The notes under the pieces are model-generated. The model had not been told where the DNA came from. It ran no database searches and saw nothing but the letters and a program-made list of their open reading frames with translations. The translations under genes were made by a program, and so were the position numbers. From an uncultured Collinsella sp. (GTDB lineage Bacteria > Actinomycetota > Coriobacteriia > Coriobacteriales > Coriobacteriaceae), in assembly GCA_959026725.1 (NCBI GenBank), contig CAUFMG010000013.1:1-64000 (forward strand): DNA of 64,000 nucleotides, read 5' to 3'. Below are positions 61,593 to 64,000 of this stretch, piece by piece. Within the stretch, counting starts at the first letter, position 1; each line of letters begins with the position of its first letter.

Positions 61593-64000
61593 ATGGAATT
61601 TTACGCAAGCTGCCCCGAGGGCTTTGAGTCCGCACTCGCCGATGAGCTTAAACGCCTCGGGCTTTCGCATGTTCGCCGGCTGAAGGGCCGCGCTACATTT
61701 GAGGGCGAGCTCGAAGAAGGCTACCGCGCCTGCCTGTGGTCACGCCTGGCGAGCCGTGTGTTCGTGGTACTCGGGCGCTTTGAGGCGCAGGATGCCGATG
61801 AACTGTACGACAGCGTTTACGACATCGCCTGGGAGACCATCATCCGCCCCGGTGCCACCATCGCCATCACCGCCCGCGGCGTGACCGAGCAGCTGCGCAA
61901 CACGCACTTCTCGGCCCTGCGCGCCAAGGACGCATTGTGCGACCGCTTGGCCGAAACCACGGGCCGTCGCGCCGATGTCGACGCCGCCGATCCCGATGTT
62001 CACCTGCTGCTTTCGCTGCGTCAGCGCCGCGCGAGCATCAGCCTGGACCTTTCGGGCGACCCGCTGTTCAAGCGCCTACCGCCCGCGGCGACCCGTGCCG
62101 GCGAGGGCGCGCACGTGTTGCGCCCCGACTACGCCGCCCTGGTGTTGGCGCAGGTCGGCTGGACCGCACTGTGCGAGCGCGAGTTAACGGCTGACGATTA
62201 CGAGAATGAAGCCCTTCCCACGCTAATCGATGCCTCGTGCGCCGGCGGCGGCCTGTTGCTGGAAGCCGTGAACATTCTGACCGACCGCGCCCCGGGCGCC
62301 GCACGCGAGCGCTGGGGCTTTGAGGGCTGGCAGCTGCACGACGCCGCCCTGTGGGAGCAGCTGCTTGCCGAGGCGCGCTCGTGCGAGGCGGCAGCGCGCG
62401 AGCGGCAGGCGCGCATCGTGGCCGTAGACATCGACCCCGCCGCCCGCAAGACTGCCGAGCGCATGGTCAAGTGCGCCGGCTACAAGCGTTTTGTCGACTT
62501 TTGCGCCGCCAAGCCCGCCACCGTGCTGGACCATGCGGGCGCCGTCGCCGGTGCCGCCGTGGTCGCAGACACCACCGAGACCCCGCTTTCGCTCATGCAC
62601 GACGCCATGACGCTGGTCGGTGAGCTGCGCCACGCGCCCGAGCTCGCTTCGGCACCGGTCGCCGCGCTCACCCGCGATGGCCTTATGGCCCGCGCGCTCC
62701 ATGCCGAGCCCGCGCGCTCCATCGCCGTCATGCCCAATAACGAGGAGGCGGCTCTTGAGGTTTGGCCCTCGCTCGACCACGCCGCCGCAGCTTTTGAGGC
62801 TGCGACCAGTGCGGATGCCGAGGAGCAGACCGCAGACGCTCAAGACGAAACCGCCGACACCCCCACGTCCGAACCTGCTGCCACGCTCGACCTGGGCGAC
62901 GGCAAGCCGCTGCCCGTGCTCATCCCCGAGTCGGAGCAGTTCGCCAACCGCCTGCGCAAGAATGCCCGTCTGCGTCGCAAGTGGGCAAAGCGCGAGGGCG
63001 TGAGCTGCTACCGCGTCTACGATGCCGACCTGCCCGACTACTCCGCCGCCATTGACCTGTACGAGGGCTGCCCGCAGACGCCGGGCCGCTGGCTCGTCAT
63101 CGCCGAGTACGCCGCGCCTAAGACCATCGATCCCGCGCTAGCCCAGGCCCGCATGCTCGACATCTTGGCCATCGCGCCGCGCATCCTGGATGTTCCGGCC
63201 GAGCATGTGCACGCCAAGGCCCGCATGCGCTCGCGTGGCGGCTCGCAGTACGGCAAGCAGGGCGCCGGCAAGGGCGGATCGGGCGAGCGCGCCAACATCG
63301 CTCGCCGTCGCCTGCCGCTCATCGAAGAGGGTGGACTCACCTTTGCCGTCAACTTTGACGATTATCTGGATGTGGGCATCTTCCTGGATCACCGCGTCAC
63401 CCGCAACCTGGTGCGCGAGCACGCCAAGCAGGCGCGCCGCTTCCTCAACCTGTTTGCCTACACCGGCACTGCCACCTGCTACGCGGCCGATGGCGGCGTC
63501 GAGGAGACCGTGACGGTCGACCTTTCCAACACCTATCTGGACTGGGCCGAGCGCAACATGCGCCAAAACGGCTTTGTGGGGCCGCAGCATCACTTTGTGC
63601 GCGACGACGTGCTCGCCTGGATTCGTGACCAGCGCCAGACGCGCAACCGCTGGGACTTGATCTTTATCGACCCGCCCACGTTCTCGAACTCGTCCAAGAT
63701 GGGCCGTCGCACTTGGGATGTCCAGCGCGACCATGTCGAGCTTTTGGCCGGCATATCTCGCCTGCTTGCACAGGGCGGACATGCCATCTTTAGCTGCAAC
63801 CTGCGCGGCTTCCGCCCCGAGACACGCAAGCTCGCCCGCGCGGGCGTGGTGTTGGAGGACATTACGGCGCAGACCATCCCCGAGGATTTCGCGCGCAACC
63901 AGAAGGTGCACCACTGCTATATCGTGCGCCGCCTGCCCATTGAGGACGCCATGGCCGAGGTCGGCTTTAGCGCCGAGGAGATTGCCGAGCGCGTCGAGGA
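61593..64000 (+). CDS. rlmKL: 23S rRNA methyltransferase RlmKL (3' end beyond the window)
   Basis: Fused enzyme that in E. coli makes m2G2445 (RlmL half) and m7G2069 (RlmK half) in 23S rRNA. The 802 residues visible are open to the window edge. The N-terminal THUMP region occupies about 1-155. The RlmL half looks degenerate: the SAM motif is DASCAGGGLLLEA near 211 where DPxCGSGT is usual, and no NPPY motif follows (VVADTTETPL near 312). An acidic linker lies at about 405-435. The RlmK half is intact, with LNLFAYTGTATCYAA near 620 and FIDPPTFSNSSKM near 691. The ATG at 61593 follows GAGAGGTCACCC. Confidence 0.9.
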   Translation, partial: MEFYASCPEGFESALADELKRLGLSHVRRLKGRATFEGELEEGYRACLWSRLASRVFVVLGRFEAQDADELYDSVYDIAWETIIRPGATIAITARGVTEQLRNTHFSALRAKDALCDRLAETTGRRADVDAADPDVHLLLSLRQRRASISLDLSGDPLFKRLPPAATRAGEGAHVLRPDYAALVLAQVGWTALCERELTADDYENEALPTLIDASCAGGGLLLEAVNILTDRAPGAARERWGFEGWQLHDAALWEQLLAEARSCEAAARERQARIVAVDIDPAARKTAERMVKCAGYKRFVDFCAAKPATVLDHAGAVAGAAVVADTTETPLSLMHDAMTLVGELRHAPELASAPVAALTRDGLMARALHAEPARSIAVMPNNEEAALEVWPSLDHAAAAFEAATSADAEEQTADAQDETADTPTSEPAATLDLGDGKPLPVLIPESEQFANRLRKNARLRRKWAKREGVSCYRVYDADLPDYSAAIDLYEGCPQTPGRWLVIAEYAAPKTIDPALAQARMLDILAIAPRILDVPAEHVHAKARMRSRGGSQYGKQGAGKGGSGERANIARRRLPLIEEGGLTFAVNFDDYLDVGIFLDHRVTRNLVREHAKQARRFLNLFAYTGTATCYAADGGVEETVTVDLSNTYLDWAERNMRQNGFVGPQHHFVRDDVLAWIRDQRQTRNRWDLIFIDPPTFSNSSKMGRRTWDVQRDHVELLAGISRLLAQGGHAIFSCNLRGFRPETRKLARAGVVLEDITAQTIPEDFARNQKVHHCYIVRRLPIEDAMAEVGFSAEEIAERVE

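Overview
The window is GC-rich (about 60% by eye) and gene-dense. It looks like chromosomal DNA of a gut member of the Coriobacteriia (Actinomycetota), most likely Collinsella. The grounds are an F1Fo-ATPase operon, a very large fibro-slime/isopeptide surface adhesin, several AAA+DUF4143 ATPases, a PTS plus GH4 sugar locus and many G/C-ending codons. The genus is inferred from gene content; no rRNA or tRNA gene is visible to confirm it.

Layout. Bases 1-155 hold nothing I can assign. 156-3040 carries a phosphohexomutase and a homocysteine S-methyltransferase/DtxR-type repressor pair; peptidase T (3161-4408) diverges from the repressor across a perfect palindrome. 4662-21288 is a minus-strand core block that, in transcription order, reads prfA, prmC, hicA-hicB, tsaC, glpK, upp, atpI-B-E-F-H-A-G-D-C, murA, LCP protein. 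This resembles the Bacillus prfA-prmC-ywlC-upp-atp-murA order, with hicAB and glpK set into it. 21520-32001 contains an AAA/DUF4143 ATPase, a cell-wall adhesin of about 2,380 residues and an M20 peptidase. 32047-37008 holds an amino-acid ABC importer, an aldose epimerase and an unrecognised membrane protein. 37135-46355 contains two more DUF4143 ATPases, an MFS exporter, an alpha-glucoside PTS/GH4/RpiR locus and a low-molecular-weight tyrosine phosphatase. 46538-52188 has a pyridoxal-kinase pair and a MarR-controlled heterodimeric ABC exporter. 52423-56849 is a LysR regulator divergent from an SDR/OFA-MFS/Gfo-Idh operon. 57263-64000 holds Tex, a transaldolase-like aldolase, a HAD phosphatase and the 5' part of rlmKL, which runs off the window.

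How the parts work together. The ATP synthase, murA, LCP, prfA/prmC, tsaC and rlmKL are housekeeping genes. The accessory load is sugar and amino-acid uptake, surface adhesion and small selfish or defence-like modules.

The most unusual signal is shared by the three DUF4143 ATPases (21520-22845, 37135-38451, 44994-46355). Each has its own short-repeat array just upstream, with a fixed period of 32, 40 and 33 bp and a different repeat sequence each time. A fourth array of the same design (33 bp period, 40191-40250) stands without an ATPase. Copies of a 33-bp palindrome also cluster at the edges of these genes. Several other intergenic palindromic elements recur (41-bp/composite, 66-bp and 33-bp families), and three long single-copy inverted repeats look like MITEs or large RNA hairpins.
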